27,001 nt of DNA, from NCBI GenBank assembly GCA_002341345.1, contig DDNW01000111.1:10361-37361 (forward strand). Direction: 5' to 3'. Source of the stretch: Erythrobacter sp. UBA2510 (GTDB lineage Bacteria > Pseudomonadota > Alphaproteobacteria > Sphingomonadales > Sphingomonadaceae). How positions within the stretch are numbered: the stretch's first letter is position 1; each line of letters starts with the position of its first letter. The notes below the pieces were generated by a model, which was not told the DNA's origin, made no database searches, and worked only from the letters and a program-made list of their open reading frames with translations. The translations under genes and the position numbers were made by a program. Below, piece after piece: positions 1 to 7,920 of the stretch.

Positions 1-700
1 CCTCGAGCATGAGGATGCGATCGGCGAGGTCGAACACGCGGTTGTCGTGGGTAACGATGATGCAGGCGCGGTCCGGGGCGACGGCCACCTCACGCAAGAG
101 GTCCATCACGCGGCGACCCGACGCGGCATCGAGCGCGGCGGTGGGCTCATCGCAGACCACCAGCCGCGGCTCATGCACCAGCGCGCGGGCAATCGCGACG
201 CGTTGCTGCTGACCGCCCGAAAGCTGGTTGGGCAGTTTGGCCGCCTGATCGGCAATGTTGAGTTTGGCGAGCATTGCCACCGCGCGATCGCGTGCTTCCT
301 TGCGATCCATCCCTTGCGCGATCAGCGGGACGGCGGCGTTGCTGGCCGCGTCGATCGAAGGGATGAGGTTATACTGCTGGAAGATGAAGCCGATGTTATT
401 CAATCGGAATTCGACCAGCTCTGTGTCTTCGAGCGAATAGATGTCAGAGCCGAAGACCTTCACCTCGCCCGTGGTCGGCCAGAGAATGCCGCACATGATC
501 GAGATCAGCGTGGTTTTGCCCGAGCCGCTTTCGCCGACGAGATAAGTCAACTCGCCGGTGAATATGTCGAGGTCGATGCCGTGCAGGACGGTAATCGTCT
601 GCTGGCCTGCCTTGAAGTCGCGTGTAACGCCGCGGGTGCAGATCGCAGCGTCGCGGTTGCAGTCGGGCACCAGGCCGGGTTTGATCAGTTCGCCGCTCAT
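1..700 (-). CDS. ABC transporter ATP-binding protein (DevA/LolD/MacB type), 3' end cut by window edge
   Basis: This is the ATPase of a small-molecule or lipoprotein-type ABC exporter; it powers the FtsX-like permease encoded just upstream. The reverse-strand translation from the ATG at 700 shows a Walker A motif GESGSGKT at about residues 56-63, a Q-loop FIFQQYN, the signature LSGGQQQRVAIARAL, a Walker B ending CDEPTAALD, and an H-switch ITHD. About 233 codons are visible and the family is usually 220-250 aa, so only a short tail is missing. The start overlaps the permease stop in an ATGA, which indicates translational coupling. The family is clear. The cargo is not: the membrane-fusion subunit that could help decide it would lie beyond the left edge. 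Confidence 0.93.
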   Translation of the reverse strand, partial: MSGELIKPGLVPDCNRDAAICTRGVTRDFKAGQQTITVLHGIDLDIFTGELTYLVGESGSGKTTLISIMCGILWPTTGEVKVFGSDIYSLEDTELVEFRLNNIGFIFQQYNLIPSIDAASNAAVPLIAQGMDRKEARDRAVAMLAKLNIADQAAKLPNQLSGGQQQRVAIARALVHEPRLVVCDEPTAALDAASGRRVMDLLREVAVAPDRACIIVTHDNRVFDLADRILMLE

Positions 701-1833
701 CTGAACACCGATGCGGGCTCGGTCTTGAGAACGTTGCGCAGTGCCAGCCAGCCGGTCAGCGCCAGGATCAGAGCGACCGCAATGAGGCTGATCAGCGGCA
801 CCTGCCAGGGGATGTAGAACCCCTTGAAGGTGGGATTGCTGGCGAAGCCCCAGATGAACGCAACGGTACCGACGATACCCAGACCATATCCGACGAGGCC
901 CACCAGTCCGGCTTGTGCAGCGACCATGCGGCGGATCTTGCGATTGGTGACGCCGATCGCCTTCAATGCCCCGAATTGCTTGATGTTGTCGCGGATGAAC
1001 AGGCTGAATGTCAGCCCGACGATGGCGACGCCGACGATGAAGCCGAGGCCGACGGTAATCCCGAAATTGAGCGGAATGCCGGTATTCTCGATGATGAAGT
1101 CGATCCCGTCGCGCGCGAAGTCGTCGCGCGTACGCGCCCTCAGCCCGGTCTGTTCGTGGATGCGGCGGACCACTTCCTCTGGCGAGACGCCCGGAGAGGT
1201 TCCAGCCAGAACGAAGGACATGCGATTGCGCGTGCCCGGTACGTAGCGCAGCGCCTGCGAATACTTGGTGTAGAGCGTGACCTGGCTGGTGAAGCTGGGG
1301 ATCGAATCGGCGATGCCGCGGATGACGGCGCGTTGATCGTTCAGCTCCAGCCGTTCGCCGATGGGGCTGCGGCCGTCCTCGAACATGCGGGTCATGCCGA
1401 CATCGTCGATGATCACGCTGTCGGGTTGCGCGAGCACTTCGGCGCTGCCTTCGACCATATTATGTGGCAGGCCGATCAGCGTCGCATCGTCGACCCCGAC
1501 GATAGTCACGCCTTCCAGATCGCCATCGCCGGTACGAACCGATGCGGAGGAGCGCAGATGCGGCACGGCCCATTTCACGCCCGGCACGCTGCGGATCTTG
1601 TCGAGCGCGGTGGAAGGCATGGGATAGTTGACCTCGGTCGTGCGGCTAACCTCGTCCATTACCCAGATCTCGGCGCTGGGGACGTTGTAGACCGCGCTCG
1701 CGCCGCGTCCGATGAGGTTGACAAAGATCGTCAGCTGCTGGGTGATCAGCAGGGTGGAGAAGGCGATCCCGAAGATCAGCCCGTAAAACTTCTGGGCATC
1801 GCCGGTCAGCATGCGAATGGCGATCCAGATCAT
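697..1833 (-). CDS. ABC transporter permease with FtsX domain (DevC/MacB type)
   Basis: Inner-membrane permease partner of the ATPase that follows it. I place the start at the ATG at 1833 (MIWIAIRMLTGD), which has GGAAGG 11 nt upstream; a TTG nine codons further upstream is also open but less convincing. The protein is about 378 aa. It has one N-terminal membrane helix (LIFGIAFSTLLITQQLTIF), a large extracytoplasmic MacB-PCD-like region, and three C-terminal helices (GITVGLGFIVGVAIVGLTF; AGLVGLVGYGLGIVGTVAF; LISLIAVALILALTGWLAL). The cytoplasmic loop KQFGALKAIGVTNRKI is the FtsX-family coupling loop. This 1+3 topology is typical of DevC and MacB exporters rather than importers. It is divergent from the TetR gene, which is the likely regulator. 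The substrate is unknown. Confidence 0.9.
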   Translation of the reverse strand: MIWIAIRMLTGDAQKFYGLIFGIAFSTLLITQQLTIFVNLIGRGASAVYNVPSAEIWVMDEVSRTTEVNYPMPSTALDKIRSVPGVKWAVPHLRSSASVRTGDGDLEGVTIVGVDDATLIGLPHNMVEGSAEVLAQPDSVIIDDVGMTRMFEDGRSPIGERLELNDQRAVIRGIADSIPSFTSQVTLYTKYSQALRYVPGTRNRMSFVLAGTSPGVSPEEVVRRIHEQTGLRARTRDDFARDGIDFIIENTGIPLNFGITVGLGFIVGVAIVGLTFSLFIRDNIKQFGALKAIGVTNRKIRRMVAAQAGLVGLVGYGLGIVGTVAFIWGFASNPTFKGFYIPWQVPLISLIAVALILALTGWLALRNVLKTEPASVFR

Positions 1834-1868
1834 GGCTTCGCTTGCCTTCCCGCGTCGCAACGCCCATT

Positions 1869-1906
1869 ATTGAACGGAGGTGTTTAATTGAACGGTATCG
1901 TACATT
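1869..1906. promoter_or_regulatory. Candidate TetR operator between divergent permease and regulator genes
   Basis: The short divergent gap contains the 9-bp word ATTGAACGG twice as a direct repeat (1869-1877 and 1887-1895), with an 18-bp period. The second copy runs into the interrupted palindrome GTA-TCG-TAC (1895-1903), and ATTGA is mirrored by TCAAT at 1909-1913. Repeated or palindromic half-sites in the gap beside a divergent tetR are the usual arrangement of TetR autoregulatory operators. The sequence is visible; the operator function is inferred. Confidence 0.45.
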
Positions 1907-2545
1907 TTGTCAATCGCTAAAGTTGCCAAAAGAGGTCGCCCCATCGACACGGCCAAACGCGATGCGATTGTCGCGGCGGCAAGTCGCGCCTTCTTCGAAC
2001 ATGGCTTTGCGGCCGCCTCGATCGAGCAAATCGCGGCCGAAGCGGGGGTATCAAAAGTCACTATTTACAGCCACTTCGGCGATAAGCGTGGCCTGTTCAC
2101 GGCGGCTGTCGAGTGCGAGTGCGGCCGCATGCGCAGCCATTTCAGCATCGATGCTGGGTGCACCGGCACGCTGCGAGAGCATCTGATGACGATTGGCGAG
2201 GCGATGGTTGCCTTTCTCTCACGCCCGGAAATGATCCAGTTCGACCGGCGAATCGCGGCCGAAACCGAAAGTGAGCCGGAGGTAGGCGAAGCGTTTCTTT
2301 CGGCGGGGCCGCGCCGCATGATCGAGGCTTTTTCGCGTTTCCTGCGCGCGATGTCGGAAGCGGGTGAAGTCGAGATCAAGGACTGTGAACTGGCCGCAGA
2401 ACAGTTCGCCAGCATGTGCAAGGGCATGGGCGATCTCGAACGGCGCTATGGGCAGCCGACCGATCCCCAGCGCGACAAGGAACGTATCGCCGGAGCGGTC
2501 GATGTGTTTTGCGCGGCCTATGCCAGCAAGGCCCAAAAATCTTGA
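1907..2545 (+). CDS. TetR/AcrR-family transcriptional regulator
   Basis: One-component repressor of 212 aa. The N-terminal HTH spans about residues 36-58 (IEQIAAEAGVSKVTIYSHFG), following the usual RGRP-type basic arm. The C-terminal ligand and dimer domain resembles the AefR-like TetR_C group (for example FDRRIAAE and PRRMIEAFSRFLR). The only plausible initiation codon in frame is the TTG at 1907, because a stop codon lies at 1889-1891 and no ATG or GTG is available near the domain start. There is no strong Shine-Dalgarno sequence next to it, so expression may be weak. It is divergent from the ABC exporter genes, which suggests local control of efflux. The ligand is unknown. Confidence 0.93.
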   Translation: MSIAKVAKRGRPIDTAKRDAIVAAASRAFFEHGFAAASIEQIAAEAGVSKVTIYSHFGDKRGLFTAAVECECGRMRSHFSIDAGCTGTLREHLMTIGEAMVAFLSRPEMIQFDRRIAAETESEPEVGEAFLSAGPRRMIEAFSRFLRAMSEAGEVEIKDCELAAEQFASMCKGMGDLERRYGQPTDPQRDKERIAGAVDVFCAAYASKAQKS

Positions 2546-2710
2546 GCGGGCTCAGATTGGCAAGGTACTTTGCAACCGATTGGGCCGTGAAATGTATAGT
2601 AGGTAGAATGCTATCACGCGCCTGCCATGATTCCGTGATGAAACCCTTGAGGTCGGATTCGCAAAACCGCATCTGTTATGCATCGCAAGTTGTGCTGAAA
2701 AGGACCCGAG

Positions 2711-3334
2711 ATGAGCGACTGGAACCTCAGCGTGACACGTAGGGGCCTGCTGACATCTTCGGCGGCAGTACTGTCCATCGCCCCCGCCATACGCGCAAGG
2801 GCTGCCAGCCAGTCATCCGCTGGGGCGACTACTCTCCCGGTCACGTTTGAGGTCAACGGCCAGGAGCGGATGCTGAGGCTCGACCCGCGCACGACGCTGC
2901 TCGATGCACTGCGCGAACACCTGAAACTTACCGGGACGAAGAAGGGCTGCGACCACGGCCAGTGCGGGGCCTGCACGGTCATCGTCAATGGGGAGAGGAT
3001 CAATTCATGCCTTTCGCTCGCGGTGCAGCATGCCGGAGACCAGGTGACCACGATCGAGGGGCTGGGCACGCCTGACGATCTGCACCCGCTGCAGGAAGCC
3101 TTCATCGAACACGACGGCTATCAATGCGGCTATTGTACCCCTGGTCAGATCTGCTCTGCCGTTGCCATGCTTGGCGAGATCGAACGCGGCATCCCCAGCC
3201 ATGTTACCGGCGATCTTAGTAAGGCGGTCAGTGCGACCAATATGGAAGTGCGCGAGCGGATGAGCGGCAATATCTGCCGCTGCGGCGCATATTCGAACAT
3301 CGCCGCGGCAATTGCAGACGTGGCGGAGGGCTGA
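2711..3334 (+). CDS. paoA: Aldehyde oxidoreductase, [2Fe-2S] subunit PaoA-like, Tat-exported
   Basis: Small electron-transfer subunit (207 aa) of a xanthine-oxidase-family molybdenum hydroxylase. It begins with a twin-arginine signal (VTRRGLLTSSAAVLSIAPA, residues 8-26), so the assembled enzyme should be exported folded to the periplasm. The plant-ferredoxin cluster uses Cys80, Cys85, Cys88 and Cys100. The second [2Fe-2S] domain uses Cys139, Cys142, Cys189 and Cys191 (CGYCTPGQ and ICRCGAY). AAGGA lies 7 nt before the ATG. The FAD and Mo subunits follow with 3-bp gaps, as in paoABC (yagTSR) of E. coli. A Tat leader on the iron-sulfur subunit fits the Pao type and argues against cytoplasmic xanthine dehydrogenase. 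The substrate is probably an aromatic or other aldehyde, by family inference. Confidence 0.9.
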   Translation: MSDWNLSVTRRGLLTSSAAVLSIAPAIRARAASQSSAGATTLPVTFEVNGQERMLRLDPRTTLLDALREHLKLTGTKKGCDHGQCGACTVIVNGERINSCLSLAVQHAGDQVTTIEGLGTPDDLHPLQEAFIEHDGYQCGYCTPGQICSAVAMLGEIERGIPSHVTGDLSKAVSATNMEVRERMSGNICRCGAYSNIAAAIADVAEG

Positions 3335-3337
3335 GTT

Positions 3338-4288
3338 GTGAGGAGCTTTACCTACGAACGCGCCACCTCGCCCCAGCAGGCCGCCGCCATTGTTGCCGAG
3401 CGCAAGGGCGCCAAGTTTCTCGCGGGCGGGACCAATCTTCTCGATCTGATGAAGCTGGAAATCGAGACGCCGACGCATCTGGTCGATGTGCAGGATCTCG
3501 ACCTCGACATGATCGAGGAGACGGCAGAGGGCGGGCTCAGGATCGGGGCTTTGGTCAGCAACACGGCGCTTTCTGCCGATCCGCGCGTCATGCGCGATTA
3601 TGCTGTCCTGTCCCGGGCGGTACAGGCGGGCGCCAGCGGCCAGCTGCGCAACAAGGCGACCACCGGCGGCAATTTGCTTCAACGGACGCGGTGCCCCTAT
3701 TTCTACGATACCAATATGCCGTGCAACAAACGCAGTCCGGGCAGCGGCTGTGCGGCCAGTGCCGGCTATTCACGCCAGCTGGGCGTGGTCGGCATTTCCG
3801 AGGACTGCATCGCGACCTATCCCGGCGATATGGCGGTTGCACTCGCGGTATTGGACGCGGTGGTAGAAACGATCCGGCCCGACGGAACCAGCCGGAGCAT
3901 CCCGCTTGGAGATTTCCACCTGTTGTGGGGGGATACCCCCGATAAGGAGACGGTGCTGGAGCATGGTGAGCTGATTACCGGCGTGGTCCTGCCGAAACCG
4001 CCGGGCGGCCAGCACTACTATCACAAGGTGCGTGACCGGGCCTCTTATGCCTTCGCGCTTGTCTCCGTGGCGGCGGTACTTCAGCCCGACGGTACGGGGC
4101 GGGTCGCTTTTGGCGGCGTAGCTCCACGACCGTGGCGCAAGGACGAGGCCGATGCGGCCCTGACGCAAGGCGCGAAAGCGGTGGTAGAGCAGGCCTTCGC
4201 CGGTTCGGCAACGCGCGACGACAACAAATACAAGATCGCTCTGGCCGAGCGCACGCTCGCCGGGATTCTGGCCGAGGCGAGGAGCTGA
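3338..4288 (+). CDS. paoB: Aldehyde oxidoreductase, FAD and [4Fe-4S] subunit PaoB-like
   Basis: Middle subunit (316 aa) that carries FAD and passes electrons from the iron-sulfur subunit to the external acceptor. The start is the GTG at 3338, 3 bp after the paoA stop, with GGAGGG 7 nt upstream. The flavin-binding loops [11 protein letters not shown] (about residues 29-39) and [12 protein letters not shown] (about 108-119) are intact. A cysteine-rich insertion (Cys119, Cys129, Cys138 and, further on, Cys157) follows the second loop. PaoB-type proteins have an extra [4Fe-4S] cluster in this place, which most xanthine dehydrogenase FAD subunits lack. The C-terminal CO_dh_flav_C-like domain ([13 protein letters not shown] to the end) is present. 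No signal peptide is seen; it would be exported with PaoA. Confidence 0.9.
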   Translation: MRSFTYERATSPQQAAAIVAERKGAKFLAGGTNLLDLMKLEIETPTHLVDVQDLDLDMIEETAEGGLRIGALVSNTALSADPRVMRDYAVLSRAVQAGASGQLRNKATTGGNLLQRTRCPYFYDTNMPCNKRSPGSGCAASAGYSRQLGVVGISEDCIATYPGDMAVALAVLDAVVETIRPDGTSRSIPLGDFHLLWGDTPDKETVLEHGELITGVVLPKPPGGQHYYHKVRDRASYAFALVSVAAVLQPDGTGRVAFGGVAPRPWRKDEADAALTQGAKAVVEQAFAGSATRDDNKYKIALAERTLAGILAEARS

Positions 4289-4291
4289 GTC

Positions 4292-6490
4292 ATGAAATAT
4301 GAAGCCCCCGTCGGAAAGACGATCTTCGACGATGCCAAAATCGTCGGCAAATCGACCAGGCGCATCGATGGTCCGCTCAAGACCAGTGGCATGGCCCCCT
4401 ATGCCTATGAGCGGCATGACGTCGCTTCAGGACAGGTCTATGGCTATATCGTCGGGTCGGCGATCGCCAAGGGGCGTATCGCTTCGATGGATCTCGAGGA
4501 GGCTCGCTCAGCTCCGGGCGTCCTCGCCGTGATCGCCGCGACCGAGACCGATCCTCTCGGCAGCAGCAATTTCAACACTGCGCCGCTGTTCGGCGGCCCT
4601 GAGATCACGCATTACCATCAGGCGATTGCCTGCGTGGTGGCCGAGACGTTCGAGCAGGCCCGCGCTGCTGCGGCGCTGATCCGCACCACATACGATCGTG
4701 ACGAAGGCGAATACAGTTTGTCGCGCACGGTCGAGCAGGCTGCGTCTGACACCAGCAAGATCGTCTCCGAAAATGTCGTCCGAAATGGCGACTTCGAGAG
4801 CGCCTTTGCGGCGGCCGCGGTGCAGATCGACCAGACCTACACCACGCCGGACGAGAGCCACGCCATGATGGAGCCCTTCGCCACCATTGCGGCGTGGGAA
4901 GGCGACAAGCTGACCTTGTGGACCAGCAATCAGATGATCGCCTGGGGGCGTGCGGCGATGGCGAGCATCCTGCGCATGCCCAAGGAGAATATCCGGCTGG
5001 ACTCGCCCTATCTGGGCGGCGGTTTTGGCGGCAAGCTGTGGGTGCGCGTGGATGCGGTGCTGGCCGCGCTCGCAGCCAAGGCGGCCGGTCGCCCGGTCAA
5101 GATCATGATGCAGCGCGCGCTGACCTACAACAACGCCACGCACCGCCATGCGACGATCCAGCGCGTGCGGATCGGCGCGGACAAAAACGGAAAGATCGCA
5201 GCCATTGCGCATGAATGCTGGTCGGGCAATTTGACCGGTGGCATGGACGAGAACGGGGCAGCGCAGACGCGTGCGCTCTATGCCGGGCCCGATAATCTCA
5301 CCGCCAGCTATCTGACCGAACTGGACCTGCCTGAGGCGAACGCGATGCGTGCGCCGGGCGAGGCGCCGGGCCATCTCGCGATCGAGGTGGCGATGGACGA
5401 ACTGGCCGAACAGCTCGGCATGGACCCGATCGAGCTGCGTATTCTCAATGAGCCCGAAACGCTGCCGAGCAACCCGTCGATCAAATTCTCCGACCGTCAT
5501 CTGGTCGAGTGCCTGCGGGTCGGCGCCGAGAGTTTCGGCTGGGCGAACCGCAAGTCCAGGCCGGGCACGGTGCGCGAAGGGCGCTGGATGGTCGGCATGG
5601 GTGTTGCGGCAGGCTACCGCGGGGCACTGATCATGAAGTCCGGCGCGCGTGTCAGCATCGATGCCAGGGGCAAGATCTCGGTCGAGACCGACATGACCGA
5701 CATCGGCACTGGCAGCTACACGATCATCGCCCAGACGGCGGCGGAATGCATGGGGGTGGCGCTGGAGGATGTCAGCGTCGACCTCGGGGACTCGCGCTCG
5801 CCGGTTTCGGCCGGTTCGGGCGGCCAGTGGGGCGCGGCCAGTTCGACCGCAGGCGTCTATGCCGCCTGTGTTGAATTGCGGAGAATGGTGACGGAGAAAT
5901 TCGGCTACGATCCCGAAACGGCGAGCTTTGCCGATGGCATGGTGCGCGATGCTAATGTCGTGCGCGCGCTCAGCGAGGCAGGGCCGCTCTCTGCCGAAGA
6001 CACGATGACCTATGGCGACTTCCAGAAGGAATACGACATGGGCACCTATGCGAGCCATTTCGCTGAGGTCGCAGTGGATGCCTATACTGGCGAGGTGCGC
6101 ATTCGCCGGATGCTGGCGGTGTGCGATGCCGGGCGCATTCTCAACCCGCTGACCGCGCGCAGCCAGGTCATCGGCGCCATGGTCATGGCGGCGGGCGCGG
6201 CGCTGACCGAGGAACTTGCGGTCGACAAGCGCTTTGGCTTTTTCGTCAATCACGACATGGCCGGTTACGAGGTGCCCGTACATGCGGACATCGGACAGCA
6301 ATCGGTGATCTTTCTCGATACGCTCGATGGCGTGATTGCGCCGCTCAAGGCCAAGGGTGTCGGCGAACTGGGCATTTGCGGCCCCGGCGCGGCAATTGCC
6401 AATGCGATCTACAACGCCACCGGCGTACGGGTGCGCGACTATCCGATCACGGTCGACAAGCTTATCGCCGAGATGCCGGACGTCGCCTGA
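4292..6490 (+). CDS. paoC: Aldehyde oxidoreductase, molybdopterin-binding catalytic subunit PaoC-like
   Basis: Catalytic subunit (732 aa) that binds the molybdopterin cofactor and hydroxylates aldehydes to carboxylic acids. The N-terminal aldehyde oxidase a/b-hammerhead domain begins at about residue 28 (GPLKTSGMAPYAYE). The cofactor-binding loop GGGFGGKLW is at 242-250. The catalytic glutamate lies in GVGELGICGPG at residue 692. E. coli PaoC is also 732 aa with its catalytic Glu at 692, so the orthology is strong. Arg443 (GYRGAL) is near the position of the substrate-contact arginine in the E. coli enzyme, though I could not align it. The last 29 bp overlap the 3' end of the convergent mocA-like gene. 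The cofactor is probably the cytosine dinucleotide form, consistent with that neighbour. Confidence 0.92.
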   Translation: MKYEAPVGKTIFDDAKIVGKSTRRIDGPLKTSGMAPYAYERHDVASGQVYGYIVGSAIAKGRIASMDLEEARSAPGVLAVIAATETDPLGSSNFNTAPLFGGPEITHYHQAIACVVAETFEQARAAAALIRTTYDRDEGEYSLSRTVEQAASDTSKIVSENVVRNGDFESAFAAAAVQIDQTYTTPDESHAMMEPFATIAAWEGDKLTLWTSNQMIAWGRAAMASILRMPKENIRLDSPYLGGGFGGKLWVRVDAVLAALAAKAAGRPVKIMMQRALTYNNATHRHATIQRVRIGADKNGKIAAIAHECWSGNLTGGMDENGAAQTRALYAGPDNLTASYLTELDLPEANAMRAPGEAPGHLAIEVAMDELAEQLGMDPIELRILNEPETLPSNPSIKFSDRHLVECLRVGAESFGWANRKSRPGTVREGRWMVGMGVAAGYRGALIMKSGARVSIDARGKISVETDMTDIGTGSYTIIAQTAAECMGVALEDVSVDLGDSRSPVSAGSGGQWGAASSTAGVYAACVELRRMVTEKFGYDPETASFADGMVRDANVVRALSEAGPLSAEDTMTYGDFQKEYDMGTYASHFAEVAVDAYTGEVRIRRMLAVCDAGRILNPLTARSQVIGAMVMAAGAALTEELAVDKRFGFFVNHDMAGYEVPVHADIGQQSVIFLDTLDGVIAPLKAKGVGELGICGPGAAIANAIYNATGVRVRDYPITVDKLIAEMPDVA

Positions 6491-7061
6491 GCGCAATGTC
6501 CTGCGCCCGTGCAAGGTCGTCGGGCGTATCCACATCGTACAGGCTGGTAGGCGAGGGTGGTTCGATGCTCGTCGATTGAGGCCAGTCGATGGCAGTTGCG
6601 CCGCGATTGCCCGTCAATTTCAGCAATTTTGGCAAAGCCGATTGCGGAAAGGCAGCGGGTACGCCGTCGCGTCCATTGGGGTAGCGCGTAAAGGCCGCGT
6701 CATCGGCAGCGGCCAGCGCGCGCAGATGGGCAGGTTCGACAAACGGCATGTCGGCCAGGGCAATCATCAGCCGGGTGCAGGATGACGCTATTTCCGCCGC
6801 GATGCGGATCGAGGAGGCGATGCCTTCCTCTGCTTCGGGATTGGAGTGTGTAGTCCAGTGTGCATCCGCGATCAGGGGATCGTTGGTGACGATATGGAGC
6901 TGGGGGAAGCCTGCCGCGACCGCGCTATCGGCGGCCCACCGCCACAATGGCTTGCCGTCCAGATTGCTGGTCAGCTTGCCACCGCCAAAGCGCGCGGCCT
7001 TTCCTGCCGCGAGCAAGACGAATGCCGTCGTGCCGTCAGGCTGGTATGCGCAGGCGCTCAT
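6462..7061 (-). CDS. mocA: MocA-like molybdenum cofactor cytidylyltransferase (NTP-transferase family)
   Basis: A 199-aa nucleotidyltransferase predicted to attach CMP to molybdopterin for xanthine-oxidase-family enzymes. The frame is open further upstream, but the fold begins at the ATG at 7061 (MSACAYQPDG). The nucleotide-binding loop LLAAGKAARFGGGKL (residues 16-30) has the AAG(x)nRFG(x)nK form of MocA rather than the GGxSxRMGxDK of MobA. Other marks are IALADMPFVEP and, later, GRDGVPAAFP followed by LTGNRGA, which match the MocA active-site region. It overlaps the xdhC 3' end by 26 bp and is convergent with paoC, overlapping it by 29 bp. A MobA-like GMP transferase is the alternative, but the context favours MocA. 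Confidence 0.82.
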   Translation of the reverse strand: MSACAYQPDGTTAFVLLAAGKAARFGGGKLTSNLDGKPLWRWAADSAVAAGFPQLHIVTNDPLIADAHWTTHSNPEAEEGIASSIRIAAEIASSCTRLMIALADMPFVEPAHLRALAAADDAAFTRYPNGRDGVPAAFPQSALPKLLKLTGNRGATAIDWPQSTSIEPPSPTSLYDVDTPDDLARAQDIALRRRPASRR

Positions 7062-7914
7062 ATTCACCGGTAATTTCGGCGAGCACCGCCAATGCCAGCG
7101 CCTGCGGCGTCCGGCTTCCGCGCGGAGTGCCGATCGGGCTCCTGATCCGCGCCAGCATCTCGCTATCGGCCCCGCGGCGCTGTAATTCCTCGAGCCGTAC
7201 GGAGCGGGCCTGCGCACCCCCTTGCGCGCCGATGTAGAAGGCGTCGCCCGCCAACGCCTCTTCGAGCAGCGCGACCTCCCACTCGTGGTCGTGGAAGAGC
7301 AGGACGCAGGCCGTCCAGCCATCGCCCGCGCCGCGACCGCTCGGGCGGCCTAGCGACATGCTGCTCTTGTCGACGGCATCGACGCCAATCCCTGCAACGT
7401 CGGCAATCGCGGCAAGTGCCGCCAGTTCGGGCCCTTCACCAAAGGCCGTCAACCGAAGCGCAGGAATATAATGGCGTTCGGTCAGATGATCATTCTCGGG
7501 CAGGCGCAGCGTAGTGGGCTTGCGCTGTGCGAGCTGTTCGAGCGCCGCCGTACAAGCCGCCCGGTCGGGGGCGGGGTCGATCAGGATGTCGAGGCCACCG
7601 CCACACGGCAGACGGAAATCGATCAGCGAAGAGCCACGCCCGTAGCGGAACACGAAAGGCCCTGATGCTCCGGCGCAATCGGCGGCCAATTGTTGCTCGA
7701 GGCAATTGTCCGACAGGCTGCCCACGGTGCTGCCGTCCGGGAGAACCGCCAACTGCGCGCCGAGGCGCCGCGAGAAGCTGCCCTCAATCCCGACGATCGT
7801 GCATAGCGCGACGCCCGGCTCGCAGGCAGCGGCCAGTGCGTTGTGGTCCTCGTCGACCGGCGCGAGATTGTCGTCCTGTGGGATGCGATCCAGGGGCATG
7901 GCAGGTGCGTCCAT
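7036..7914 (-). CDS. xdhC: XdhC/PaoD-family molybdenum cofactor insertion protein
   Basis: Chaperone (292 aa) that binds molybdopterin, promotes its sulfuration and delivers it to the apo-hydroxylase; PaoD plays this role for PaoABC. The N-terminal XdhC_CoxI domain (about residues 27-100) shows EGSFSRRLGAQLAVLPDG and GSLSDNCLEQQL. The C-terminal Rossmann-like domain shows AFGEGPELAALAAIADV, AFYIGAQGG and SPIGTPRGSRTPQALALAVLAEI, all typical of XdhC_C. The usual GGCxE loop is here SDNCLE, with the functional cysteine kept and the two glycines replaced. The ATG at 7914 has AAGG close upstream and lies 6 bp after the GH13 stop, so it is probably cotranscribed with that gene. Its likely client is the convergent PaoABC. 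Confidence 0.87.
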   Translation of the reverse strand: MDAPAMPLDRIPQDDNLAPVDEDHNALAAACEPGVALCTIVGIEGSFSRRLGAQLAVLPDGSTVGSLSDNCLEQQLAADCAGASGPFVFRYGRGSSLIDFRLPCGGGLDILIDPAPDRAACTAALEQLAQRKPTTLRLPENDHLTERHYIPALRLTAFGEGPELAALAAIADVAGIGVDAVDKSSMSLGRPSGRGAGDGWTACVLLFHDHEWEVALLEEALAGDAFYIGAQGGAQARSVRLEELQRRGADSEMLARIRSPIGTPRGSRTPQALALAVLAEITGEYERLRIPA

Positions 7915-7920
7915 AGGGCC

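Noticed and set aside
47..817. 256-aa plus-strand frame at the left edge
   Set aside because: Antisense of the ABC ATPase whose Walker A, signature and Walker B motifs are all on the minus strand.
2570..2600. TTGCAA and TATAGT as a paoA promoter
   Set aside because: The spacing is 19 bp and both hexamers are weak; I did not find a better pair, so no promoter is called.
4508..6535. 675-aa open frame on the minus strand opposite paoC
   Set aside because: It is the GC-rich antisense shadow of a gene with clear catalytic motifs; its translation is rich in His, Arg and Gly with no domain pattern.
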